Shown: positions 16,092 to 23,018 of the stretch, in pieces
Numbering within the stretch: the stretch's first letter is position 1
Layout: each line of letters starts with the position of its first letter
Assembly: GCF_051960575.1 (NCBI RefSeq)
Contig: NZ_JBQCEE010000204.1
Span: 1-27,742, forward strand
DNA from: JBQCEE01 sp051960575
GTDB taxonomy: Bacteria; Actinomycetota; Actinomycetes; Mycobacteriales; Jatrophihabitantaceae
Direction: 5' to 3'
Length of the DNA: 27,742 nucleotides
The notes under the pieces: model-generated
What the model was told of the DNA's origin: nothing
What the model saw: the letters and a program-made list of their open reading frames with translations, nothing else
Database searches by the model: none
Position numbers and translations under genes: made by a program

Positions 16092-17351
16092 TCAGCCGAT
16101 CGCGACCCGCGTGAAGCTGCGGCCGCTGTCGTGGCTGAGGTACAGCGCGCTGCCCGGCAGCACCACTACGGCCTGCGACGGCGTCGTGAAGCCGAGGTCG
16201 GCCCAGGGTGCCCCGCCCGAGTCGGCCGTCAGCACGCTGCCGAACGACCCGCCGTCGTCGGTGGTGCGCAGGATCTGGCTGTTGCCGCTCGCGGACGCGA
16301 CCAGCAGCACGCCCTTGGTGTTGTCGGCCATGCCGTACACCCCCGACGGCTCGACGTGCGTCGGGCCGGCCTTCGTCCAGGTCCTGCCGCCGTCGGTGGT
16401 GCCGTACAGCTGGTACTCGGCGCTGCCGGCCGCGCCGTTGCCGATGCAGAGCGCGTCGAGGTGCGTCGCGTCGGCGACGGCCAGCGTGGGCCGCGCCGTG
16501 CCGGGGCACGGCGAGGCCAGCACACCGCTCTCGTTCGGGCCCGAGCCGTGCACGATCCCGTGCTGCAGGGTCGACCACCACTCGGCCCCGTGCACGACAA
16601 GCCCGGCGTCGCCCCCGCCGGCGAGCGTGCCGGTGATGGGCTGCCAGTCGTCCTTGCCGATGGGGGACGCGTACACCCGCGTCGTCTGCGAGCAGCGTGA
16701 GCTGCCGAGCGACGGGCAGCCGTCGGTGGCGGCGAAGACGTACCCGCCGCCGGTCTCGATGTTCGCGATCACGCCGACGAGCCCGGGCAGGGTGATGCGC
16801 TGCCAGTGCGCGCCGCCGTCGTGGGTGGAGAAGAGCTTGCCGACGCCGGCCCAACCGTTCTGCTGGTCGGCGAAGCGCAGCACGGCGACGTCGCCCTCGC
16901 GGCCGCTCTGCGCGATGCCGAGCGTGGCCACCGGTGCGGGGATGCCCACCCAGCTCGCACCGCCGTCGCGGGTGCGCACGATCGAGGTGCAGGGCCCGTG
17001 CGAGCACGGGGCGGTGCCGAGCACCCACCCGTCGCTGGGCGAGACGAAGGTGACCGAGGTCGGGGTGAAGCCGGTCGGCACCGGCCCACCGGCCGGTCCG
17101 CTGCCGCGACCGCCGCCGGACGAGGACGTGGACGACACGCCACCGGACGGTGTCGGGAGGCTCGGGCTCGACGCGGACGGGCCGCCCGACGGCACGGACG
17201 AAGGGGCGGTCGTCGACGACGGCGACAAGCTGGTCGGCCCGCCCGAGCCGGTGCCCTGCTCGCCCGACGAACAGGCGCCGAGCGCGAGGGCCGCGACAGC
17301 CGCGACGGCGCCGGACGCGAGTCGGGCGGGGCCCGTCGATGATCTCCGCAT
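16092..17351 (-). CDS. beta-propeller lipoprotein (BNR/sialidase-like repeats)
   Basis: The 419-residue precursor has a signal peptide and lipobox LGAC (C27), then a Ser/Pro/Gly-rich linker to about residue 88. The rest is a repeat domain with recurring Asp-box-like units: RTRDGGASW, STHDGGAHW, GTTDGGRTW, RTTDDGGSF and LSHDSGRSF. Such S/T-x-D-G-G-x-x-W units mark BNR/Ycf48-like beta-propellers. The protein probably sits on the outer membrane face and binds a ligand or partner; no catalytic residues are evident. ATG at 17351 starts the signal peptide; a TGTCAT box 6 nt upstream may make it leaderless. A TTG-initiated extension to 17387 is less likely. Confidence 0.82.
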   Translation of the reverse strand: MRRSSTGPARLASGAVAAVAALALGACSSGEQGTGSGGPTSLSPSSTTAPSSVPSGGPSASSPSLPTPSGGVSSTSSSGGGRGSGPAGGPVPTGFTPTSVTFVSPSDGWVLGTAPCSHGPCTSIVRTRDGGASWVGIPAPVATLGIAQSGREGDVAVLRFADQQNGWAGVGKLFSTHDGGAHWQRITLPGLVGVIANIETGGGYVFAATDGCPSLGSSRCSQTTRVYASPIGKDDWQPITGTLAGGGDAGLVVHGAEWWSTLQHGIVHGSGPNESGVLASPCPGTARPTLAVADATHLDALCIGNGAAGSAEYQLYGTTDGGRTWTKAGPTHVEPSGVYGMADNTKGVLLVASASGNSQILRTTDDGGSFGSVLTADSGGAPWADLGFTTPSQAVVVLPGSALYLSHDSGRSFTRVAIG

Positions 17352-17423
17352 ACCTGCATGACACCGGTCGGGCCCCGCCTGCTGCAAGCGACCGCGCCGG
17401 GTGTTGCCCGTTCGGTACCGCGC

Positions 17424-17441
17424 GCTGGGCGATCGCTCAGC
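17424..17441. terminator. palindrome between MerR gene and propeller gene
   Basis: An 18-bp near-palindrome, GCTG-G-GCGATCGC-T-CAGC (one G/T pair), lies 24 bp past the MerR stop and 73 bp before the propeller start. It could end the four-gene operon or be an operator for the propeller gene. There is no U-tract. Confidence 0.3.
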
Positions 17442-17464
17442 AGGTCATCGCGGAGCCGGCGCGG

Positions 17465-18361
17465 TCAGCCCGTGGCGGTGTCGGTGTGCGCGCGCACGTA
17501 GTGGGCGAGGTAGTCGGCGAGCAGCCCCTCGATGGTCTGCTCGATCGACGTGGCGAGGGTCGCGGCGACGCTCGTCATCGCCAGCGCACGGAACCGGCCG
17601 AGCGCGTTCACGAGGTCGTCGACGTCGGCGGCACTCGGGGGCACGGCGGGGTCGAGGCGGGGGGCCAGGTACTCGACGCCGGCCTCGACGAGCAGCCGAC
17701 CGATCCGGTCGACCTCGGGCACGACCGCCCGGTGCAGCGCCACCAGCCGCTCGTTGGTGAGCCCGTAGCCGCGCATCTCGGCGAACGCCTCGAGCAGCCG
17801 CGGACGCAGCACCCGCAGCCGGGTGCCCTGCACCTCGACCAGCCCCGCCGCGACGAACCGGGCGAGTTCGTCGGGTCCGCCGGCCAGTTCGGTGGCCTGC
17901 GTGCGCGACATCATCCGGGGCTCGTCCGCCAGCTGCGGGCTGATCATCGCCCGTTCGAGGCCGAGGACGTCGGCGAGGTCGCGCCCGCTCTCCCAGGCGG
18001 TGAGCATCTCGTGGATGTGCGCGCTGGTGTAGCCGCGTTCGAGCATCGAGGTGATGATCTTCAGCCGCGACAGGTGCGAGTCGTCGAAGACCGCCGTGCG
18101 TCCCACCCGGGTAGGTGCGTGCAGCAGGCCCCGCTCCTGGTAGGCCCGCACGTTGCGCACCGTGGTGCCGGCCGCGCGGGCGAGGTCGTCGATCCGATAG
18201 GTGCGCCGGTCGGCCGGCCGCGCCGTGCGCGGGCGAAGGCTCAACAGCTGTTTGACCGCCGCCTCGATCGTTCCGCGAGGGTCACGGGTGAGCTGGCGCG
18301 GCCCTCGCCGCAGGCCGGCGAGCACGGCCTCGACGCCGGCGACACCACGGTCGGTCGCCAT
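17465..18361 (-). CDS. MerR family transcriptional regulator
   Basis: This 298-residue protein has a MerR winged helix after an N-terminal extension of about 52 residues: YRIDDLARAAGTTVRNVRAY followed by QERGLL and FDDSHLSRLKIITSMLERGYTSAHI (about 54-116). The 180-residue C-terminal region is helical and has no recognised metal or drug motif. It is the last gene of a leftward operon, 3 bp after the monooxygenase stop, and probably controls that operon. The 26-bp palindrome upstream of the first gene is its likely but unproven target. Placement over the -35 would fit repression better than the classical MerR mode, which uses a stretched spacer. The start may lie farther in, since the extension is long. 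Confidence 0.85.
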   Translation of the reverse strand: MATDRGVAGVEAVLAGLRRGPRQLTRDPRGTIEAAVKQLLSLRPRTARPADRRTYRIDDLARAAGTTVRNVRAYQERGLLHAPTRVGRTAVFDDSHLSRLKIITSMLERGYTSAHIHEMLTAWESGRDLADVLGLERAMISPQLADEPRMMSRTQATELAGGPDELARFVAAGLVEVQGTRLRVLRPRLLEAFAEMRGYGLTNERLVALHRAVVPEVDRIGRLLVEAGVEYLAPRLDPAVPPSAADVDDLVNALGRFRALAMTSVAATLATSIEQTIEGLLADYLAHYVRAHTDTATG

Positions 18362-18364
18362 GGC

Positions 18365-19861
18365 TCAGCCGGCCGCCGCGACGGACGCCGGTCGGACGAC
18401 GCGGTCGCCGACGAGATGATCGGCCAGGCGGAAGGTACGCATCTGCCGACGGTACTGCGTGGCGAACCCCGGATACATCGAGGCGTTGTGCCCGTCGGCG
18501 GTCAGGTACCAACTGGTGCAGCCGGACATCCAGGTCGTGCGGCGCAGCCGCTGCTGGATGCGCTCGTTGTGCCGCTGCTGCACCTCGGGCCGCACGTCGA
18601 GCCACGCGAGGTCGCGCTGCAGCAACGTGCGGATGCCCTGCACGGCGTAGCCGATCTGCGCCTCGACGTAGACGAGCAGCGAGTTGTGCCCCGGCCCGGA
18701 GTTCGGGCCGGTCATCAGGAACAGGTTCGGGTAGCCGCTGACGGTGATGCTCTTGTACGCCTGCGCGTGCCCGGCCCAGTCGGTGGCGAGCGAGTGGCCG
18801 TCGCGTCCGGTGACCGGGAACGGCGGACCGTCGAGGTGCACGTCGTAGCCGGTCGCGAACACGATGGCGTCGAGCGCGTGTGTGACGCCGTCACTGGTGC
18901 GGATGCCCTCGGGGCAGAGCGTCGCGATGGGCCAGGTGATGAGCTTGCAGTTCGGGCGTTGCAGCGCCGGGTACCAGTCGCTGCTGACCAGCAGCCGTTT
19001 GCAGCCCGCCCGGAAGTCGGGCGTGAGCTGGCGGCGCAGCCAGGGGTCGCGTACCTGGTGGTGCAGGTGCGCCGTGGCGAGTCGCTGGACGAGACCGGTG
19101 ACCGGCGAGTCCCACACCAGGCCCGTCGCCGCCAGCTCGTGGCCGGCGAACAGCGCGGTGCGGGCGGCCCGCTGGGCGCCCGGCAACGCGGCGAACAAGC
19201 GCCGGGCGGGCGCGGGTACGGGCGCGTCCAGCCGCGGGACGACCCAGCCGGGCGTGCGCTGGAAGACCTTCACCGACGCGGCCGTGCGCACCAGTTCCGG
19301 GACGATCTGCACCGCGCTCGCACCCGTGCCGATGACCGCCACGTCGCGTCCGGTGAGATCGAGGTCGTGCCGCCAGCGGGCGCTGTGGATCTTCTCGCCG
19401 CGGTAGTCGTCGATGCCGCGGATCGCCGGCAGGCTGGCGTCCGACAGCGGCCCGGACGCGACCACCACGGCGCGGGCGCGGTACTCCCCCGCGTCGGTGC
19501 CCACGGTCCAGCGTCCGGCCGGCTCGTCGAAGGTCAGCGACGTCACCGTCGTGTCGAAGCGGATCAGCGGGCGGAGCCCGTGCGTGTCGACGAGCCGTTC
19601 GATCGAGCGGTGGATCTCGGCGCCGGACGGGTAGACGCGCGACCAAGCTGGGTTCGGCGCGAACGAGAACGAGTAGAGCAGCGACGGGATGTCGCACGCG
19701 GCCCCGGGGTAGGTGGCGTCGCGCCAGGTGCCGCCGACCCGGTCGGACCGCTCGACGATCACGATGTCCTCGACGCCCGCCTGCCGCAGCCGGATGGCGG
19801 TGCCGAGCCCGGTGAAGCCGGCGCCGACGATGACGACGTCGTGCTCGCGCGGCGCGCTCAC
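18365..19861 (-). CDS. FAD-dependent monooxygenase, Baeyer-Villiger type
   Basis: This 498-residue flavoprotein has the FAD Rossmann motif GAGFTGLG (13-20), the NADPH-binding GTGASA (178-183), ATGYD (336-340) and the Baeyer-Villiger fingerprint YRGEKIHSARW (153-163), which matches FxGxxxHxxxW with Tyr for Phe. It should insert oxygen into a ketone or oxidise a soft heteroatom using NADPH and O2; substrates are commonly cyclic ketones, steroids or long-chain ketones. GTG at 19861 overlaps the stop of the diiron gene in GTGA. Its partners (SDR and diiron protein) suggest a sequence of alcohol oxidation followed by oxygenation. The flavoprotein of the Mtb mymA locus is the nearest type I know. 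Confidence 0.88.
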   Translation of the reverse strand: MSAPREHDVVIVGAGFTGLGTAIRLRQAGVEDIVIVERSDRVGGTWRDATYPGAACDIPSLLYSFSFAPNPAWSRVYPSGAEIHRSIERLVDTHGLRPLIRFDTTVTSLTFDEPAGRWTVGTDAGEYRARAVVVASGPLSDASLPAIRGIDDYRGEKIHSARWRHDLDLTGRDVAVIGTGASAVQIVPELVRTAASVKVFQRTPGWVVPRLDAPVPAPARRLFAALPGAQRAARTALFAGHELAATGLVWDSPVTGLVQRLATAHLHHQVRDPWLRRQLTPDFRAGCKRLLVSSDWYPALQRPNCKLITWPIATLCPEGIRTSDGVTHALDAIVFATGYDVHLDGPPFPVTGRDGHSLATDWAGHAQAYKSITVSGYPNLFLMTGPNSGPGHNSLLVYVEAQIGYAVQGIRTLLQRDLAWLDVRPEVQQRHNERIQQRLRRTTWMSGCTSWYLTADGHNASMYPGFATQYRRQMRTFRLADHLVGDRVVRPASVAAAG

Positions 19862-20811
19862 GCGACGGCCGTGCGGGTGCCGCGGCTGACCGGTGCGGAC
19901 GTGATCTCACGGAACCACGTCGGCACCGGTGGCAGCGCCCGGGGCGGCACCTTGGCCGTCGCCCAGACCATGCTGTTCGCGAGCAGGTGGTACGGGTGCC
20001 TGGGGTTGGTCACCATGCCGGCGTGCCATCGCACCACCTGGTACAGCGGCACGCGGTGCGTCGAGCTGCCGCGCGACCCCAGCTTCTCGAATCGCTGCAT
20101 CGCGGCGTAGAGCCGCTCGGGCTGCAGCCCCATGTCGACGATGTTGTGGCGCATACGGTTGAGCAGCGGGATGTACATGAGCATCCCGATGATCAGCCCG
20201 GGCGACGCGACGTTGCCGACGAACTCGATCGCGAGTCGCCGCGCCTTCGCGTGCCCGATCATGTCCAACACCGCGAAGTCGACGGCGATGTGCCGCGACT
20301 CGTCGTTGTTGATCCGCTCGAACACCTGGTGGCAGACGGGATCGGAGACCTCGTCGAGCAGGAACTTCAGCAGCGCCCCGTCGAGTGCGACCTCGAGCAT
20401 CGGGATGACCGTGCCGAGCACCGACAGCGGCATGTCGTCGGCGTACCGGTCGAGCCACTCGATCGCGAGCTTGATGTTGACGTTCGGCTCGGGCGTCTCA
20501 CCGTCGGCGAGCATCCCCCACCGCCGCATGAGCGCGAGTTCGGCGTTGGCGTGCCGCTGCTCCTCCGCGTGGAAGTACCGGTAGATCTCGGCGATGACCG
20601 GCGTCGGCGCCTTCCTCGCCATCGCCGCGAAGCCGCGGGCGCCGACGTTCTCGATCCACGTGAGGTCGGCCATGAACTCCTTGAGCTTCGGCCGGAACGC
20701 CTCGTCGATCGTCTCCGCCCCCGGCGCCGACCAGTCGATGTCGGCCAGGGCCCACTGCCGGTCCTTGATGCGGGCCAGCATCGCGTCCATGTCCATCTCC
20801 GCCGTCGCCAT
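19858..20811 (-). CDS. ferritin-like diiron protein, probable oxygenase/oxidase
   Basis: This 317-residue helical protein carries a full diiron ligand set: E54, then E84-x-x-H87 (HAEEQRHA), then E140 and E171-x-x-H174 (NDESRHIA). The spacings (30 and 31 residues between the lone Glu and its ExxH) are those of ferritin-like diiron carboxylate oxygenases and oxidases. It does not show desaturase or ribonucleotide-reductase specific motifs. It might be an oxygenase acting on the same substrate as its neighbours. ATG at 20811 lies one base after the SDR stop (TGAcATG), so translation is coupled. Automated annotation may call such proteins metal-dependent hydrolase or reductase; the motifs favour redox chemistry. 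Confidence 0.75.
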   Translation of the reverse strand: MATAEMDMDAMLARIKDRQWALADIDWSAPGAETIDEAFRPKLKEFMADLTWIENVGARGFAAMARKAPTPVIAEIYRYFHAEEQRHANAELALMRRWGMLADGETPEPNVNIKLAIEWLDRYADDMPLSVLGTVIPMLEVALDGALLKFLLDEVSDPVCHQVFERINNDESRHIAVDFAVLDMIGHAKARRLAIEFVGNVASPGLIIGMLMYIPLLNRMRHNIVDMGLQPERLYAAMQRFEKLGSRGSSTHRVPLYQVVRWHAGMVTNPRHPYHLLANSMVWATAKVPPRALPPVPTWFREITSAPVSRGTRTAVA

Positions 20812-20812
20812 G

Positions 20813-21634
20813 TCAGCCGCCCAGCGGAGCGACGCGCTCGAGCAGGGCCGTGGTGCGCCCGAAGACGCGCGGCAGATGGCGTTTGAGGCTCCACAACGCC
20901 TTCGCGTCGAGTTGCGGCAGCACGTACTGCGCGCCACGGTCGTGCGCGTCGAGCGTCGTACGCGCGACCCGCTCGGGCGACATCCCGACCAGGCGCATCA
21001 CCGTCGCCGCGAGCTCGTTCGAGCGCGACTCGATCCGGCCGCCGGCGAGGATGTTGGTGCGGACGAAGGTCGGGCACAGCGCCGTGACGTGCACGCCCGA
21101 ACCGGCGAGTTCGGCCGCGAGTGTCTCGGTCAGCGCGAGCACGCCGGCCTTGCTGACGTTGTAGGCGGCCATCCGCGGCGCTGCGGCGAACGAGGCCGCG
21201 GACGCGACGTTGATGATGCCGCCGCGCCCGGCCTCGCGCAGCTGTGGCGTGAAGACGTGGCAACCGTGGATGACGCCCCAGAGGTTCACGTCGATCGTCC
21301 AGCGCCAGTCGTCCAGCGGTGTCTCGCCGACGAGCCGGCCGCCCTGCCCGACGCCGGCGTTGTTGACGACGAGCGTCGCGGGACCTCCGAACCACTGGCG
21401 CGCCGTGTCCGCCAGTTCTGCGACCTGTTCGGCGTCGCGCACATCGGTGTGCACGGCGACCGCCTTGCCGCCCCGCACCGCGATGTCGTCGGCGGTGCGC
21501 TGCGCAGAGGCGAGGTCGATGTCGCTGCACACCACCTGGCTGTCTCGTGCGGCGAGTTCGAGCGCGAAGGCGCGGCCGATGCCGCTGCCCGCGCCGGTGA
21601 CGACGGCGTTCGCCGCCCTGCTTCGTCGTGTCAT
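20813..21634 (-). CDS. short-chain dehydrogenase/reductase
   Basis: This 273-residue classical SDR has TGAGSGIG (13-20), NNAG (91-94), catalytic S145, Y158 and K162 (YNVSK) with the standard 13-residue Ser-Tyr spacing, and a helical C-terminal tail (LWSLKRHLPRVFGRTTALL) that may touch the membrane. D38/D40 after the second strand suggest NAD preference. It probably oxidises an alcohol to the ketone used by the monooxygenase. ATG at 21634 has no Shine-Dalgarno; TTCAGT lies 6 nt upstream, so the message is probably leaderless. It is the first gene of the operon controlled by the palindrome at 21653-21678. Confidence 0.88.
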   Translation of the reverse strand: MTRRSRAANAVVTGAGSGIGRAFALELAARDSQVVCSDIDLASAQRTADDIAVRGGKAVAVHTDVRDAEQVAELADTARQWFGGPATLVVNNAGVGQGGRLVGETPLDDWRWTIDVNLWGVIHGCHVFTPQLREAGRGGIINVASAASFAAAPRMAAYNVSKAGVLALTETLAAELAGSGVHVTALCPTFVRTNILAGGRIESRSNELAATVMRLVGMSPERVARTTLDAHDRGAQYVLPQLDAKALWSLKRHLPRVFGRTTALLERVAPLGG

Positions 21635-21640
21635 GCGCAC

Positions 21641-21669
21641 ACTGAAGCAGCCAATGTGCCATTGGTCAA
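21641..21669 (-). promoter_or_regulatory. promoter of SDR-diiron-monooxygenase-MerR operon
   Basis: On the minus strand TTGACC (21669-21664), one base from the consensus -35, is followed by a 17-bp spacer and TTCAGT (21646-21641). Six bases then separate it from the ATG, so transcription should begin at or next to the start codon. An in-frame GTG lies two codons earlier. The -35 is the centre of the 26-bp palindrome. Confidence 0.55.
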
Positions 21670-21678
21670 TGGCACATT
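21653..21678. promoter_or_regulatory. perfect 26-bp palindromic operator
   Basis: Two 12-bp arms, AATGTGCCATTG and CAATGGCACATT, flank a GT centre with no mismatch. The site is a chain of half-sites: CAATG (21652), CATTG (21660), CAATG (21667) and CATTC (21675). These form two 13-bp dyads (CAATG-TGC-CATTG and CAATG-GCA-CATTc) centred 15 bp apart, allowing two dimers to bind. It covers the -35 of the leftward operon, as expected for a repressor site. Confidence 0.7.
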
Positions 21679-21702
21679 CACCGACGGGTCGACCCGACGA
21701 GG

Positions 21703-22089
21703 TCAGAGCTCGTCGCGGATGAGCAGCGCCCACACCGTCTTGGTGCCGTCCGGGTTGCGATGCCAGTCCCACTCGGCGGACACGGCGTGCACGACGTCGA
21801 TGCCGTCGACGAGCAGATCGAGCGCGTGGTCCTCGAGCTGCTCGGTCGCCTCGCCGTGCTGGTCGGTCACGTCGACGCGGATGGCGAAGTCGTCGGCCGT
21901 GACGGCGAGATCGATCGCGCCGTAGCCGGCGCGGACCGCCACCGTGACGATCTCGGACGTGATCAGCTCGAGGTCACGCAGCAGCGGATCGGGGACGCGG
22001 GTCTCCGCGACCTGCGCACGCACCCAGTGCCGCGCCGCGCCGATGGACGAGGCGTCTGCCGGCAGACGCACCCGCTCGAGCACAGCCAT
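21703..22089 (-). CDS. RsbW-like ATPase-fold protein, degenerate
   Basis: This 128-residue protein follows the HATPase_c_2 pattern of anti-sigma factor kinases: LPADASSIGAARHWVRAQVA, then LLRDLELITSEIVTVAVRAG and YGAIDLAV, then a DVTDQHG region where these kinases have their Asp-x-Gly ATP loop. The N-box that normally reads ELVTNAVxHA is altered: the Mg-binding Asn is not evident in SEIVTVAVRAGYG. The final glycine-rich lid is also missing. It may bind a partner without being a kinase. GGAGGTGG precedes the ATG. It is probably cytoplasmic. No sigma or anti-anti-sigma gene is adjacent. Confidence 0.6.
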   Translation of the reverse strand: MAVLERVRLPADASSIGAARHWVRAQVAETRVPDPLLRDLELITSEIVTVAVRAGYGAIDLAVTADDFAIRVDVTDQHGEATEQLEDHALDLLVDGIDVVHAVSAEWDWHRNPDGTKTVWALLIRDEL

Positions 22090-22213
22090 GCCCGGCCACC
22101 TCCGTCCGAACCCTGCGGCGTCGACAAGATCATTCCCCGTGCGCGTCCATGATCATCGAGAAACGCACACACGGAACAGAACGGACAGGTGACGATTTGG
22201 TGACGGCCACCGT

Positions 22214-22231
22214 GACGAGGCTCTCCTCGTC
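22214..22231 (-). terminator. stem-loop after the 130-residue gene
   Basis: GACGAGG-CTCT-CCTCGTC, a perfect 7-bp stem with a 4-nt loop, lies 21 bp past the stop of the leftward gene at 22253. There is no U-tract. It may end that transcript, leaving the RsbW-like gene its own promoter in 22090-22213. Confidence 0.4.
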
Positions 22232-22252
22232 CGACGACCGGAGCGGGTCGAC

Positions 22253-22645
22253 TCAGACGGTGCGCAGCTCGATCGTCGTGGCACGCAGGGTCTCGAAGTA
22301 CGGCACTCGCAGCTCGAAGGCATCGCCACCGTCGGCGAGCGGGACGACCGGCCAGTCCTCGGCGCCGAGCACCGAGAGCGCCTCGACCATGCCCTCGGTG
22401 ATGTGGTCCTGGATCACCGCGACCAGGTCCCGCAGCGGCAGGTCGTGCGGCTGCTCGAAGCGCACCGCGAGCGCCCACGCGTCGACCGTGACGATCCGCA
22501 TGGTCGACGGGTCGATGCCGCCGGAGAGCACAGCGCCGCCCTCGAAGAGGGTGATGGTGGTGTCCTGCGGCACGTCGAGCAGGTACTCGACGAGCTGGGG
22601 GTGCAGGTCGTCGCCGAGCGTCAGCACGGCATAGGCCTGGTGCAT
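22253..22645 (-). CDS. unrecognised 130-residue cytoplasmic protein
   Basis: The ATG at 22645 is fixed by a strong Shine-Dalgarno (AGGAGGG, about 7 nt upstream). The protein is acidic, without signal peptide or membrane helix. It contains QAYAVLTLGDDLHPQLVEYL, a TITLFEGGAVLSGG strand pair and a helix DLVAVIQDHITEGMVEALSV, so a small alpha/beta fold is likely. There are no cysteines and no catalytic motif I recognise. It precedes the RsbW-like gene on the same strand by 163 bp, with a stem-loop between. Function is unknown. Confidence 0.75.
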   Translation of the reverse strand: MHQAYAVLTLGDDLHPQLVEYLLDVPQDTTITLFEGGAVLSGGIDPSTMRIVTVDAWALAVRFEQPHDLPLRDLVAVIQDHITEGMVEALSVLGAEDWPVVPLADGGDAFELRVPYFETLRATTIELRTV

Positions 22646-22988
22646 CAGCGTCCCTCCTGTCAGGGCGGCCGGGATGGTGCGTCGTGAATGTCCGATGTGT
22701 CGATCCTGTTGCGGCACAAGATCGGTCGACAGGGGCGAAAGGACGTGCCCTCCGGTCCCTATGGAGCACATCGGCCAGGGCCATCCGACCATGAGGCAAT
22801 TCACACGCGGATTTCACATCTCAGTGCTGTGACCTGCGCGGTCGCTCGGTTGCGGGCCGTCGTCCCGAGCTGAGCGCCGACCAAGCCCGCACGGCCGGCT
22901 GACAGCGAACACTGCGCCGATCCATAGGTCGCGCCCAGCCGGTTGACATCGGTCAACGATCTGCTGTGGCGCGTCGGAAGGAACTGCG
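22646..22988. promoter_or_regulatory. divergent intergenic region before efflux operon
   Basis: There is no gene in this 343-bp stretch. It holds a long imperfect dyad at 22698-22731 (outer arms TGTCGA / TCGACA with an inner CTGTTGCGGCACAAG dyad) that may control the leftward 130-residue gene. Near the efflux operon it holds the palindrome TTGAC-ATCG-GTCAA (22943-22956), whose left arm extends to a perfect -35 TTGACA (22943-22948). I found no good -10 for it. A repeated TTCACA (22800, 22813) is also present. The Shine-Dalgarno GGAAGGA (22976-22982) belongs to the short upstream ORF. Confidence 0.45.
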
Positions 22989-23018
22989 ATGGCCCCTGCC
23001 CCGGGACGACTCCCGTGA
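22989..23018 (+). CDS. nine-codon upstream ORF coupled to the adaptor gene
   Basis: ATG at 22989, six bases after GGAAGGA, opens a frame encoding MAPAPGRLP. Its TGA (23016-23018) overlaps the GTG start of the adaptor gene in the same GTGA arrangement that couples other genes in this window. The adaptor's own start lacks a good Shine-Dalgarno, so ribosomes may reach it through this leader. Three prolines in nine codons could slow translation. Too short for sequence statistics to prove. Confidence 0.4.
   Translation: MAPAPGRLP

Noticed and set aside
17150..20110. 986-codon open frame on the plus strand
   Set aside because: It is antisense to the propeller, MerR and monooxygenase genes, all of which have clear motifs. 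Its translation is Arg/Gly/Ala/Val-biased low-information sequence typical of GC-rich shadow frames.
22740..22790. possible DosR/DevR box (a GGGACC word upstream of the 130-residue gene)
   Set aside because: Only one half matches; the opposite half of the palindrome is absent.
22800..22818. TTCACA direct repeat resembling PhoP-type boxes
   Set aside because: The 13-bp period does not match the 11-bp period of those boxes, and the words are short.
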